Shown in pieces: positions 1 through 8,386 of a stretch of 64,000 nt of DNA. Source of the stretch: Bradyrhizobium sp. CSA207 (GTDB lineage: Bacteria > Pseudomonadota > Alphaproteobacteria > Rhizobiales > Xanthobacteraceae). Each line of letters begins with the position of its first letter. Positions within the stretch are counted from its first letter, which is position 1. The position numbers were made by a program, and so were the translations under genes. The notes under the pieces were generated by a model. The model had not been told where the DNA came from and did not search any database. It worked only from the letters and a program-made list of their open reading frames with translations. The DNA lies in assembly GCF_029051685.1 (NCBI RefSeq), contig NZ_JAACFT010000035.1:28883-92882 (forward strand), read 5' to 3'.

Positions 1-348
1 GCCGTAGCGAACGGCCTGGCCGCCTCCCAGCACGTAATAAAGATACGTGTTCGGCGTATCGATGATGATGGTGCCCGGCGCCTCGCGCGTCGCATAGGCG
101 ACGATCTGGCGGCGGAAGCGGGCCGGCATCTCGACCGCGTCCTGATCCTCGGACGGTGCGGCCTGGTAAGGCGTCGCCTGATAGGGCTGGTATGGCTGCG
201 GCGCGGCGATCGGCGGCAGCGGCTGAAAGAAGGGGAAGAGCTGCACGGGCGCGGCCTTGGCCGGGGCGGCGAATGCGATTGCGGTCACAGCCACTGCGCT
301 CAAAGCGACGGCGCGCGAATAATTCTTGAACGTGCCCAGATTGAACAT
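1..348 (-). CDS. L,D-transpeptidase (ErfK/YbiS type), N-terminal part, cut by window edge
   Basis: The reading frame is open from an ATG at 348 to base 1, giving 116 residues without a stop, so the C-terminal part lies outside the window. Residues 1-32 look like a Sec signal peptide ending in an Ala-Lys-Ala site. A Pro/Gln/Tyr-rich linker follows (about residues 40-68), then the start of a beta-rich domain reading APGTIIIDTPNTYLYYVLGG. That opening is typical of YkuD-type L,D-transpeptidases, which make 3-3 peptidoglycan crosslinks or anchor proteins in the periplasm. The catalytic Cys region is not visible, so the family call rests on the N-terminal pattern only. Confidence 0.7.
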   Translation of the reverse strand, partial: MFNLGTFKNYSRAVALSAVAVTAIAFAAPAKAAPVQLFPFFQPLPPIAAPQPYQPYQATPYQAAPSEDQDAVEMPARFRRQIVAYATREAPGTIIIDTPNTYLYYVLGGGQAVRYG

Positions 349-623
349 TTGATCGCCCCTGTTTGCTCGGTGTTTTTGCTCACCGCGGCACCGCTTGCGG
401 TGCTCTGTTGGCTAGATCACTAACGGCAAAAGGTTTCGGGACGTTTGCACGGAAAACCGAAAACGGTTTCATGGCGGCAACGATTGTTTCATGACAGTTT
501 CGTGGCCCGGCCAGCCCATTAACGAACAAAACAGCCCGTCGACACTTCTGTGACGTCACACGCCTGAAATATCCGTGGTTGATGGTCGAAAGCCGAGAAT
601 CATCAAACTCTCGGGATTTCCCC
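349..623. promoter_or_regulatory. divergent intergenic region with a perfect 12-bp palindrome
   Basis: This stretch separates the minus-strand L,D-transpeptidase from the plus-strand glycosyltransferase and must hold both promoters. It contains the perfect palindrome TGTGACGTCACA at 549-560, about 65 bases before the glycosyltransferase start. No long reading frame here looks like a gene. Confidence 0.4.
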
Positions 624-1676
624 ATGCGGGTATTAATCGCGACTGACGCCTGGCATCCGCAGGTTAACGGTGTGGTGCGCACGCTGACCTCGCTGGCCAA
701 TGCCGCCAAGGCGCTGGACGTCGAGATTGAATTCCTGACGCCCGACGGCTTTCCGTCATGGCCGCTGCCGACTTATCCGGGCCTGCGCATCGCGCTGCCC
801 AACGCTAAAGAGATCGCGCGGCGGATCGAGAAGGCTGCGCCGGAAGCCCTGCACATCGCGACCGAAGGGCCGATCGGCTGGGCCGCGCGGGCCTATTGCC
901 GCCGCAATCGCCTCGCCTTCAGCACCTCCTACACCACGCGCTTTCCCGAATATGTTTCGGTACGCACCGGCATTCCTGCCGCCGTCGGCTATGCCGTGCT
1001 GCGCCACTTCCACGATGCCGCCGCCATGACCATGGTGGCGACGCCGTCGCTGCGGCAGGAGCTCTCCGAGCGCGGCTTCAAGCGGCTCGGCTTCTGGACC
1101 CGCGGCGTCGACACCGAGCTGTTCCATCCCGATGCTCCTGCAAGACTCGATCTGCCGCGGCCGTTCTTCATGACGATGGGGCGCGTAGCGGTGGAGAAGA
1201 ATCTCGAGGCATTCCTCTCGCTCGATCTGCCCGGCACCAAGGTCGTCATCGGCGACGGCCCGCAGAGGGCGCTGCTCGAAAAGAAATATCCGGCCGCCGT
1301 CTTCCTCGGCGAGAAGAAGGGCGCGGACCTCACCGCCCATCTCGCTGCCGCCGACGTGTTCGTGTTTCCGAGCCTGACCGACACCTTCGGCGTGGTGCAG
1401 CTCGAGGCACTCGCCTGCGGCACGCCGGTTGCGGCGTTTCCGGTGACAGGACCCAAGGACGTCATTGCCGATCACCCGATCGGCGCGATCGATCACGATT
1501 TGCGTACGGCGTGCTTGCGCGCGCTCACGATGTCGCGCGAGACCTGCCGCAACTTCGCGCTGGAGCGTTCCTGGGAGAACAGCGCGCGCCAGTTCGTCGG
1601 CAATCTTACGTCACTTCAGCCCAGCCGCATCCTGCGCGCCTCGCCGGTCATGGCGCGGCGGCCGGTGCGCGGTTGA
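624..1676 (+). CDS. GT4-family glycosyltransferase
   Basis: A cytoplasmic or membrane-associated retaining glycosyltransferase of 350 residues. The N-terminus MRVLIATDAWHPQVNGVVRT is the usual opening of family GT4 enzymes, so the ATG at 624 is preferred over an in-frame ATG at 579. The C-terminal half carries the sugar-nucleotide pocket, with SLTDTFGVVQLEALACGTPV holding the pattern around the conserved E-x7-E region. Family members move hexoses from UDP- or GDP-sugars to lipids or polysaccharides. The gene lies just upstream of a phospholipid methyltransferase (33-base gap), so a glycolipid role is plausible, but the acceptor cannot be read from sequence. Confidence 0.85.
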   Translation: MRVLIATDAWHPQVNGVVRTLTSLANAAKALDVEIEFLTPDGFPSWPLPTYPGLRIALPNAKEIARRIEKAAPEALHIATEGPIGWAARAYCRRNRLAFSTSYTTRFPEYVSVRTGIPAAVGYAVLRHFHDAAAMTMVATPSLRQELSERGFKRLGFWTRGVDTELFHPDAPARLDLPRPFFMTMGRVAVEKNLEAFLSLDLPGTKVVIGDGPQRALLEKKYPAAVFLGEKKGADLTAHLAAADVFVFPSLTDTFGVVQLEALACGTPVAAFPVTGPKDVIADHPIGAIDHDLRTACLRALTMSRETCRNFALERSWENSARQFVGNLTSLQPSRILRASPVMARRPVRG

Positions 1677-1709
1677 TCTTTACTTTGACCCACAGCGAGA
1701 ACCTCAGAG

Positions 1710-2399
1710 ATGGCTAAGATCATGAACCTTGACGGCACCCAGCAGCTTGACCTCACCCGCGGCACGGTGGAGCAGGCCTATGACCGCTGGGCGCCGGTCT
1801 ACGACCTCGTATTCGGCGGGGTGTTCGCCAAGGGCCGGCAGGCGGCGATCGCGGCCACCAACAAGATCGGCGGCCGCGTGCTCGAGGTCGGCGTCGGCAC
1901 CGGCATCTCGCTGCCGATGTACGCGCCCCACCTGCGCATCTTCGGCACCGACATTTCGGAAGCGATGCTGGACAAGGCGCGCCAGCGCGTCACCGAGGGC
2001 AAGCTGAAAAACGTCGAGGGCCTCGCGGTGATGGACGCCGAGAAGCTCGAATTTCCCGAAAATTCCTTCGACGTCGTGATGGCGCAATATGTCGTCACTG
2101 CGGTGCCAAATCCGGAAAAGGCACTCGACGAATTCGCGCGGGTGCTGCGTCCTGGCGGCGAGCTGATCATCCTCACTCGCGTCAGCGCCGATGCCGGCAT
2201 GCGCCGCTTCATTGAGCAGAAGCTCCAGCCGGTGGTGCGTCCGCTCGGCTTCCGCACCGCCGAGTTCGCCTGGTCGCGCTATGCGAAGTGGCTCGCCGGC
2301 GCCAACGGCATCGAGCTCGCCGAGCGCCGCCTTATTCCGCCGCTCGGTCATTTCTCGCTGGTCCGCTTCCGCAAGCTCGACGTCGCCAAGGCGGCGTGA
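1710..2399 (+). CDS. pmtA: phospholipid N-methyltransferase, PmtA-like
   Basis: A class I SAM-dependent methyltransferase of 229 residues. Motif I is VLEVGVGTGISL (residues 58-69), followed by the acidic GTDISEAMLDKA loop. The opening RWAPVYDLVFGGVFAKGRQ matches bacterial PmtA proteins, which methylate phosphatidylethanolamine stepwise to phosphatidylcholine at the inner membrane. It sits 33 bases after the glycosyltransferase and about 2.8 kb from psd, whose product makes the PmtA substrate. Bradyrhizobia carry several Pmt paralogues with different step specificity, so which step this one performs is uncertain. Confidence 0.68.
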   Translation: MAKIMNLDGTQQLDLTRGTVEQAYDRWAPVYDLVFGGVFAKGRQAAIAATNKIGGRVLEVGVGTGISLPMYAPHLRIFGTDISEAMLDKARQRVTEGKLKNVEGLAVMDAEKLEFPENSFDVVMAQYVVTAVPNPEKALDEFARVLRPGGELIILTRVSADAGMRRFIEQKLQPVVRPLGFRTAEFAWSRYAKWLAGANGIELAERRLIPPLGHFSLVRFRKLDVAKAA

Positions 2400-2405
2400 G
2401 CTTGT

Positions 2406-2550
2406 TGCTCCTCATGGTGAGGAGCGCGCTCTTGCGCGCGTCTCCCGGACGACGCTTCGCATCGCTCGGAGAACCATGAAGGCCCGTCTATCGCCAGTTG
2501 GGCCTCGCCCTTCGAGACGCTTGCTTCGCAAGCTCCTCAGGGTGAGGGGA
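2406..2550. repeat. intergenic palindromic repeat, family A (copy 1)
   Basis: About 145 bases starting CTCCTCATGGTGAGGAGCGC and ending near CTCCTCAGGGTGAGGGGA. Internal complementary arms include TTGAGAC-like and GCTTCGCAAGC segments. A second copy with the same layout lies at 8387-8530. Both occupy gaps between genes and encode nothing obvious. Confidence 0.85.
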
Positions 2551-2668
2551 CAAAGTAGCCCGTGCGTCATCGCGCCGCTGCACATCGTCACATGACAAAA
2601 TGATGATGTCACATGGCGTACATCGAATCTCTGTAAATCCCGTACCCGAAAGCATTTTGGGGGAGAGC

Positions 2669-3328
2669 ATGATCAAGAATTATCTCGAGCAGCTGCGGAT
2701 CCAGCGTTGGGACGACCATCGCTATTATCACCACAGCCGCATCAATCAGAGCCTGCACTTCGTCAGCGCGCTGAGCTTCCTGTTCGCCTATGTCTGGCTG
2801 TTCGTCGATCCCATGATCTCGGCGCTGGTCGGCTGGCTGGTCTCGATGACTTCGCGCCAGGCCGGTCACTTCTTCTTCGAGCCGCACGGCTACGACCACA
2901 TCAACCAGGCGACGCACGAGCACAAGGAAGAGATCAAGGTCGGCTACAACCTTCAGCGCAAGGTGGTGCTGATGTCGATCTGGGCGGCATCGCCGCTGGT
3001 GCTGTTCGCCGATCCCTCGCTGTTCGGCCTGTTCAAGCCCTGGGCCGGCGCCGCCGACTTCATGCGGCAGGTCGCCAAGATCTGGCTCGCGGTCGGCATC
3101 GGCGGCCTCTTGTTCCGCACCGTGCACCTGTTCTTCATCCGCGACGTCGAGACCGGCCTCGTCTGGATGACCAAGATCCTGACCGATCCCTTCCATGACC
3201 TGATGCTCTATCGCAACGCTCCGCTGGCGCTGATGCGGGGCGAACTGATGGATCCCGGCCTGCACCTCAACCCCGAGCACACGCTGGGCTTGCTCGGCGA
3301 GCCCACGCTGGAAGAGCAGCACGCCTGA
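2669..3328 (+). CDS. integral membrane protein resembling Mpo1/DUF962
   Basis: A 219-residue membrane protein with about four hydrophobic segments (roughly residues 27-65, 95-115 and 135-160). The ATG at 2669 is chosen because GGGGGAGAGC precedes it directly; an in-frame ATG at 2600 has no such site. Two motifs resemble Mpo1/DUF962 proteins: HHSRINQSLHFVSA (about 16-29) and RQAGHFFFEPHGYDH (about 57-71), compare the family pattern with GH-x-x-FE. Yeast Mpo1 is an iron-dependent dioxygenase acting on 2-hydroxy fatty acids. The resemblance is by eye, so the function is an inference; the lipid-gene neighbours are compatible with it. Confidence 0.6.
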   Translation: MIKNYLEQLRIQRWDDHRYYHHSRINQSLHFVSALSFLFAYVWLFVDPMISALVGWLVSMTSRQAGHFFFEPHGYDHINQATHEHKEEIKVGYNLQRKVVLMSIWAASPLVLFADPSLFGLFKPWAGAADFMRQVAKIWLAVGIGGLLFRTVHLFFIRDVETGLVWMTKILTDPFHDLMLYRNAPLALMRGELMDPGLHLNPEHTLGLLGEPTLEEQHA

Positions 3329-3370
3329 GCGCGCGGCATACATCCAGCACTCCGATGTCTGATGGTTGCG

Positions 3371-3457
3371 TCATGCCCGGCCTCGTGCCGGGCATCCACG
3401 TCTTAGAACTGTCCCGCGGAGACGCGTGGATGGCCGGGACAAGCCCGGCCATGACGG
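3371..3457. repeat. intergenic inverted repeat, family B (copy 1)
   Basis: The arms read TCATGCCCGGCCTCGTGCCG and, about 60 bases on, TGGCCGGGACAAGCCCGGCC followed by ATGACGG. The halves are complementary over most of their length. Related units lie at 8551-8586 and 38998-39084. It separates the convergent Mpo1-like and aminotransferase genes. Confidence 0.8.
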
Positions 3458-3474
3458 AGTTGGAGAGATCAGCC

Positions 3475-5139
3475 TCAGCGTCTAAAACGCTTGGCCAGCA
3501 TCTCTTGCAAAATCTGCCGCTTGATGCGCTTGTTGGTGAGCGCGGCATCGTGCCACCAGAAGCCATCGGCTTTCATCTTCTCCGCGGCGCGGACGAAGCG
3601 GTCGGCGACTTCGGCGAAGTCGGCGTCGGTGTAGTTCAAGCTGAAGATCAGCCGCCCAGTGCCGACCCAGCTCAGCGACAGGCCTTCGGCGCGCAAATAA
3701 TATTGCAGCATCCAGTTGTAGCGGGACGGCTCGGTGTACTTCACCGTCCAGATCGACGACAGATTGGCGACCTGCACCGGCAGGCCGGCACCCTCCAGCA
3801 TCTGGTTGAGCTTTTGCGCGCGGCCGTTCCAGGTTTCGTCCAGATGGTCATAGACGGCGCGGAAGTTGGGGCTGGCGAGCCGGCTCAAAAACTCGTCCAT
3901 CGCCGTCATGACGTAGGGGTGCGAGTTGAAGGTGCCGCGGGCGAAGCAGACGTCGGCGGGGCGGTCGTCGCGGAAGCGCCGCATCAGCTGCTTTTTGCCG
4001 CAGACCACGCCGACCGGCAGGCCGCCGGCGAGGCTCTTGCCGTAGGTCACCATGTCGGCGCGCACGCCGAAATATTCCTGGGCGCCGCTAGCAGCAAGGC
4101 GGAAGCCGACGAAGACCTCGTCGAAGATCAGCACGATGCCGCGCGCGGTGCAGACCTCGCGCAGCTTTTTCAGCCATTCGGTGTAAGCTTGGCGGTCGAA
4201 ATTGCCGCCGCGGGACGAGTCGACCAGCGCGGAATCGCCGGGTGCGTTGGCGTTCGGATGCAGCGCCTGGAGCGGATTGACCAGCACGCAGGCGATGTCG
4301 CGGCGCGTACGCAGCACCTGCAGCGTCTTCTCGGACATTTCGGCGAGGGTGTAGGTTTCGTGCGCGGGAATTGGGTTGCCGACACCGGGCTGCACGTCGC
4401 CCCACCAGCCGTGATAGGCGCCGGCGAAACGAACCAGATGCGTGCGCTTGGTGTGGTAGCGCGCCAGCCGCACCGCCTGCATGACGGCTTCGGTGCCGGA
4501 CATGTGGAAGGAGACTTCGTCGAGGCCCGAGATCTGGCAGAGCCGCGTCACGTTCTCGAGGATGACGGGATGGTAGGGGCCGAGCACGGGGCCGAGCGCA
4601 TGCGCGCGCTTCTCGGATCCCTCGATGCACTCCTTGTAGAAGTCGTTGCCGAAGATGTTGACGCCGTAGGAGCCGGTGAGGTCGTAGGAGACGTTGCCGT
4701 CGACATCCCTAACGGTGACGCCGCTCGAGGACTCCATGAAGGTCGAGGTGCCCAGATTTTCACGGACCAGGCGCGAGAACTGGAACGGCACGCGGTAGGT
4801 CTCGGTGAAGTGCAGGTCGGAGATCTTCTCCGCCGCTTCCCTGGTCATCGTGCGGCCCTTGGGGTAGCGCTCGGCGTAGAGGGCGGCGAGGCGGAAGAAG
4901 GCATCCTTGCGCTGCATCACCACGTTCGGCGGCGCGCCGTCGCAGCCGAAGTATTCATCACCTTCGAACTCGTAGAACGGGACCAGCCGCGCCACCCGGC
5001 GCGACATCTTGGAGTGCCCGGAGAGCGAGCGGTGCTTGGCGCGGGACAGTTCGATCCGCGCCTTGAGCTTCGGGAGGGCGGCGGCAGCGGACGCTGCGGC
5101 GGCCACGGACAAAGAGAGAATCGGGAGTGTCGTTTCCAT
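3475..5139 (-). CDS. class III (glutamate-1-semialdehyde aminomutase-like) PLP aminotransferase
   Basis: A 554-residue fold-type I PLP enzyme. The cofactor lysine is K368 in VTYGKSLAGGLPVG; the DE pair is D340/E341 in LIFDEVFVGFR; the phosphate loop is SGTEAV at 214-219. The first 130 residues extend beyond a normal 430-residue GSA aminotransferase and contain a hydrophobic Ala-rich stretch (9-21) that could attach it to the membrane. It is divergent from psd with only 35 bases between starts. Family members act on amino acids, amines or amino-polyol substrates; the substrate here is unknown. It is unlikely to be the haem-pathway HemL because of the long N-terminal extension. Confidence 0.8.
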   Translation of the reverse strand: METTLPILSLSVAAAASAAAALPKLKARIELSRAKHRSLSGHSKMSRRVARLVPFYEFEGDEYFGCDGAPPNVVMQRKDAFFRLAALYAERYPKGRTMTREAAEKISDLHFTETYRVPFQFSRLVRENLGTSTFMESSSGVTVRDVDGNVSYDLTGSYGVNIFGNDFYKECIEGSEKRAHALGPVLGPYHPVILENVTRLCQISGLDEVSFHMSGTEAVMQAVRLARYHTKRTHLVRFAGAYHGWWGDVQPGVGNPIPAHETYTLAEMSEKTLQVLRTRRDIACVLVNPLQALHPNANAPGDSALVDSSRGGNFDRQAYTEWLKKLREVCTARGIVLIFDEVFVGFRLAASGAQEYFGVRADMVTYGKSLAGGLPVGVVCGKKQLMRRFRDDRPADVCFARGTFNSHPYVMTAMDEFLSRLASPNFRAVYDHLDETWNGRAQKLNQMLEGAGLPVQVANLSSIWTVKYTEPSRYNWMLQYYLRAEGLSLSWVGTGRLIFSLNYTDADFAEVADRFVRAAEKMKADGFWWHDAALTNKRIKRQILQEMLAKRFRR

Positions 5140-5174
5140 GACAACAAGCGCTAACCTTGCGAGCTGACAGATTC

Positions 5175-6038
5175 ATGACAGTCAAAGCCCTGATCGCCTC
5201 TTTCACCCAGCAGGAAGACCTCAACTTCCTGTTGACCAACCGCATCCCCCGCGCCGCGCTGACCCGCTTCATGGGCTGGTTCTCCAAGATCGAGAACCCG
5301 CTCGTTCGGGACGGCTCGATCGCGCTGTGGAAGCTGTTCTCCGACCTCGACCTGTCGGAAGCGCGCAAGAGCCACTTCAAGAGCCTGCACGACTGCTTCA
5401 CCCGGGAGCTGAAGCCGGGCCTGCGGCCCTTTGATTCCGACGCTTCCATTGTCGCCAGCCCCTCGGACGGCATCGTCGGCGCCCACGGCCGGATTGCTGA
5501 CACCGAGCTGTTCCAGGTGAAGGGCGCGCCCTATTCGCTGCTCGACCTCGTCGGCGATTCCGCCCTTGTCGACCAGCACCGCAACGGCTGCTTTCTTACG
5601 CTGCGGCTGACCTCGAGCATGTATCACCGCTTCCACGCGCCCTATGACGCGCATATCGAGCGCGTGACGCTGATCCATGGCGACGTCTGGAACGTCAACC
5701 CGATCGCGCTGAAGCGGGTCGAGCGCTTGTTCTGCAAGAACGAGCGCGCGGTGATCCGCACGCATCTGTCGACCGGCGAGGCCGTGACGCTGGTGCCGGT
5801 TGCTGCGATCCTGGTCGCGAGCATCCGCCTGCACTTTCTGGACATGGTGCTGAACGCGCAGACCAGGGGGCCGGTCAACTTCCCCTGCGACGTCAACGTG
5901 GCCAAGGGCGAGGAGCTCGGCTGGTTCGAGCACGGCTCGACCATCATCATCCTCGCGCCCGGCGATTTTTCGTTCTGCGACGGCATCGCCGAAGGCACGC
6001 GCGTCCGGGCGGGCCAGGCGCTGCTGAGAAGAAACTAG
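5175..6038 (+). CDS. psd: phosphatidylserine decarboxylase proenzyme
   Basis: Converts phosphatidylserine to phosphatidylethanolamine at the inner membrane. In this 287-residue protein the self-cleavage site is HGST at 253-256: Ser255 would become the pyruvoyl group of the small alpha chain. The charge-relay residues D98 (SPSDGIV) and H154 (YHRFHAP) are present. The ATG at 5175 is preferred; an in-frame TTG at 5157 would add six residues. Length fits the E. coli-type proenzyme (about 320) rather than the short 230-residue rhizobial type. The divergent aminotransferase shares the promoter gap. Confidence 0.93.
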   Translation: MTVKALIASFTQQEDLNFLLTNRIPRAALTRFMGWFSKIENPLVRDGSIALWKLFSDLDLSEARKSHFKSLHDCFTRELKPGLRPFDSDASIVASPSDGIVGAHGRIADTELFQVKGAPYSLLDLVGDSALVDQHRNGCFLTLRLTSSMYHRFHAPYDAHIERVTLIHGDVWNVNPIALKRVERLFCKNERAVIRTHLSTGEAVTLVPVAAILVASIRLHFLDMVLNAQTRGPVNFPCDVNVAKGEELGWFEHGSTIIILAPGDFSFCDGIAEGTRVRAGQALLRRN

Positions 6039-6105
6039 TCTTCATTCCGCCGTCTCGGCCGCCTATATCGTCCGCGGGAACGATTTGATACGGCGAGATT
6101 TTTCG

Positions 6106-6672
6106 ATGGCGCGGGCGCCGGTTCTGGCGGCGGGTGGTATTGTGTTGCGGCGTGGTGCGCCACCGCTGATCGCGGTCGTACGCCAGCGCAAGCGCAACGA
6201 ATGGGTCCTGCCCAAGGGCAAGCTCGACGACGGCGAGACGCCGAAGCAAGCCGCGCATCGCGAGGTGCTGGAGGAGACTGGCCACGACGTCGCCATCCAC
6301 GAATTCCTGGGTACGCTCGTCTACCAGTCCGGCGGGCGCTCCAAGGCCGTGCACTTCTGGCGGATGGAGGCCGACGGCGGTCCGGTCCGCAAGCTCATGA
6401 ACGACATCAAGGCGGTCGACTGGCTGACGCTGGAGGATGCAATCGCGCGCCTGTCGCGCGAATATGAGCGCGCCTTCCTGGTGCAGATCGGGCCGATCGC
6501 GCTGGCGGCCGCGGGGCTAGCGCCGGCCGACGCTGAACTCGCGTCGCCGCTTGCAAGAGAGGACGTCGACGCGGCCATGCAGACGCTGACACCGGCCGAA
6601 GCGGCCTCCGTCGACGAACTGCGCCACGGTCTGTTGCAGAAGGTGAAGGCGTGGCTGCGCGGCGAAGCGTGA
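6106..6672 (+). CDS. Nudix hydrolase
   Basis: A 188-residue cytoplasmic hydrolase of nucleoside diphosphates linked to another group. The Nudix box is complete at residues 38-60 (GKLDDGETPKQAAHREVLEE onward), with the REVLEE core binding Mg2+. The leading sequence ARAPVLAAGGIVLRRG and PKGKLD resemble diadenosine-polyphosphate or diphosphoinositol-type Nudix enzymes, but the substrate cannot be fixed from sequence. The ATG at 6106 gives a compact start; an in-frame TTG at 6085 is less likely. It stands 67 bases after psd on the same strand. Confidence 0.88.
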   Translation: MARAPVLAAGGIVLRRGAPPLIAVVRQRKRNEWVLPKGKLDDGETPKQAAHREVLEETGHDVAIHEFLGTLVYQSGGRSKAVHFWRMEADGGPVRKLMNDIKAVDWLTLEDAIARLSREYERAFLVQIGPIALAAAGLAPADAELASPLAREDVDAAMQTLTPAEAASVDELRHGLLQKVKAWLRGEA

Positions 6673-6699
6673 GCTGTCTTCACTTCGTCCGGCGTTTGA

Positions 6700-6857
6700 C
6701 GGTGCACCCTCGCCCCTTGTGGGAGAGGGTGGATTCGATGCGGAGCATCGAAGCCGGGTGAGGGGTTCTCTCCGCGCGCCAAGCTGTCGATGAGTGTTCG
6801 CGGATAGAACCCCTCATCCGGCGCTTCGCGCCACCTTCTCCCACAAGGGGAGAAGGA
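6700..6857. repeat. intergenic inverted repeat, family C (copy 1)
   Basis: Arms CGCCCCTTGTGGGAGAGGGT and CCTTCTCCCACAAGGGGAGA flank a 100-base centre that itself contains complementary segments (GAGGGGTTCT and GAACCCCTC). It lies between convergent genes and may act as a two-way transcription stop. Related copies are at 15490-15622 and 40550-40713. Confidence 0.85.
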
Positions 6858-6863
6858 AGAAAA

Positions 6864-8273
6864 TCACCGCCGCTCCTTCTTCTCCTTCGGAGCCGGCTTG
6901 CGCTGTGCCGCGGGGCGCTGCGCGCCGGGCAGGCGCTGCTGCATCCCGCCTGGGCGCTGGAAGCCACCTTGGTGTTGGCCGGCCGGTTGTGCGCCGGGCT
7001 GCAACCCCGTGCGCGGCGTCTGCGGCGGCGGCGCTATGCCCGGCTGAGGCGGCGTGACCGCTCCTCCCGGAGTCCGACCGCTGCGCGACGGCTGTGTCGG
7101 CTGTGCGCCGCCAGGCTGCGGGCCTGGTCCGGTGGGCGGCGCGCCTGCTGGCTGTCCGGCACCTTGCCGCTGACCCTGACCCGCGCGCGGTGTGCCCGGC
7201 TGCACGGCGCCGCCTTGTCCTTGCCGTTGCGGCGGCTGCGCCCCCTGGCGGTTCGGCGTGCCCGGTTGCGGTTGACCCGGACGGTCGTTTTGTCCCGGCT
7301 GGCCATTCGGTCGCTGCGGCTGTTGGCCGGGCGGTGTCGTCGGCCGCAATTGTTGCTGTTGCGGCGGCTGGAGCGGACGCGGAATGCGGCTGCTTGCGCC
7401 GGGATTGGCGCGGCGGAAGTCGCGCTGTTCGGTGACGATCTGGCGGCCCGTGGTCTGGGCCAGATGCACCTGGCTGACGACGCTGCGGTCGCGCGCGATC
7501 TGCTGCGGCGCGATCGTGATCGGCACCGCCGCAAAGCGCAGGCCCCCGGCGCCGCCCGCGCCAGGCCGGATCGCAAAGCCGCTCGCGCCTTGCGTCAGCG
7601 CGCCGAGACGCGTGCCGCTGGTGCGGTCGTCGACGTCGATGTGCCCGACCCGGCCGTCGGCGTCGGGATAGAGCTTGATGTTGACGTTAGCGGCGCTGTT
7701 CGCGGCCGCGCCCACGGGCACGTCGACGACGCCGGTGGTGCCGCGAATGCCGAGCGTCGCCGTTGGCGTGGTGATCTTCATGTCGCCGGACTTCGCCACG
7801 GCTGCGGCGACGAACGCGACCGTGCCCTTGCCGATGTCGACGATCGCCGAATTCTGCTTGCCGCCGTCCTCATAGACGTAATTGTCGATGGTGATCTTGG
7901 CGCCGGCGGAGAGGTTGAACGTGGTCGCGTCGTTGAAGGTGATGCCGAGCGAGGAGTTCGAGGAGGTCTGCACGATGTCGTTGAGGTAGATGTCGTCGCG
8001 GACTCGCACCGGATAGGAATTTTTGTCGCGGATCACGGTCGCGATGCCCGTCACGGTCGCAACGTTGCCGATCGGCTCGACGGTGGCGGGCTGCGCCTCC
8101 GCCGCCGGCGTCGGCGAGGCCGCCGGCGCCGGGGAGGGTGCAGGTGCCGGCTGGGCTTGCGTCTGCGCAAGCTCGATTGCATCCGATGCGGATGCCACGC
8201 TCGCGCCGGCCAGCGGCAGCGCCAGCAGCGGGAGCGCGAACACGAAGCGGCGCCATGCCACGATAAAAGCCAC
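6864..8273 (-). CDS. exported FecR-domain protein with Pro/Gln-rich tail
   Basis: A 469-residue protein starting at a GTG (8273). A signal peptide covers about residues 1-30, followed by an Ala/Pro linker. A FecR-type domain spans about 65-240, with LNDIVQTSSNSSLGITFND and the GIRGTTGVVDV motif. The last 200 residues are low complexity, rich in Pro, Gln and Gly (many PGQ, RQG and QPG units), as in surface or cell-wall associated proteins. No FecI sigma factor or TonB receptor is adjacent, so a classical FecR signalling role is doubtful. Confidence 0.8.
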   Translation of the reverse strand: MAFIVAWRRFVFALPLLALPLAGASVASASDAIELAQTQAQPAPAPSPAPAASPTPAAEAQPATVEPIGNVATVTGIATVIRDKNSYPVRVRDDIYLNDIVQTSSNSSLGITFNDATTFNLSAGAKITIDNYVYEDGGKQNSAIVDIGKGTVAFVAAAVAKSGDMKITTPTATLGIRGTTGVVDVPVGAAANSAANVNIKLYPDADGRVGHIDVDDRTSGTRLGALTQGASGFAIRPGAGGAGGLRFAAVPITIAPQQIARDRSVVSQVHLAQTTGRQIVTEQRDFRRANPGASSRIPRPLQPPQQQQLRPTTPPGQQPQRPNGQPGQNDRPGQPQPGTPNRQGAQPPQRQGQGGAVQPGTPRAGQGQRQGAGQPAGAPPTGPGPQPGGAQPTQPSRSGRTPGGAVTPPQPGIAPPPQTPRTGLQPGAQPAGQHQGGFQRPGGMQQRLPGAQRPAAQRKPAPKEKKERR

Positions 8274-8386
8274 GAGGATGTCCCGGTGAGAAACGCGAGG
8301 CGAGAGTGCGCAGTTTCAACCGGGGCAGGCTGAACGGCGGATGAACATCTGTTGCGTAAGGGCGATGAACGTTCAAACGGCGCTCT

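Noticed and set aside
3355..5154. Long plus-strand open frame (about 599 codons) opposite the aminotransferase
   Set aside because: It mirrors the coding pattern of the minus-strand gene, which has complete PLP motifs. Its translation is low-quality, rich in Ala, Gly, His and Arg, with no domain.
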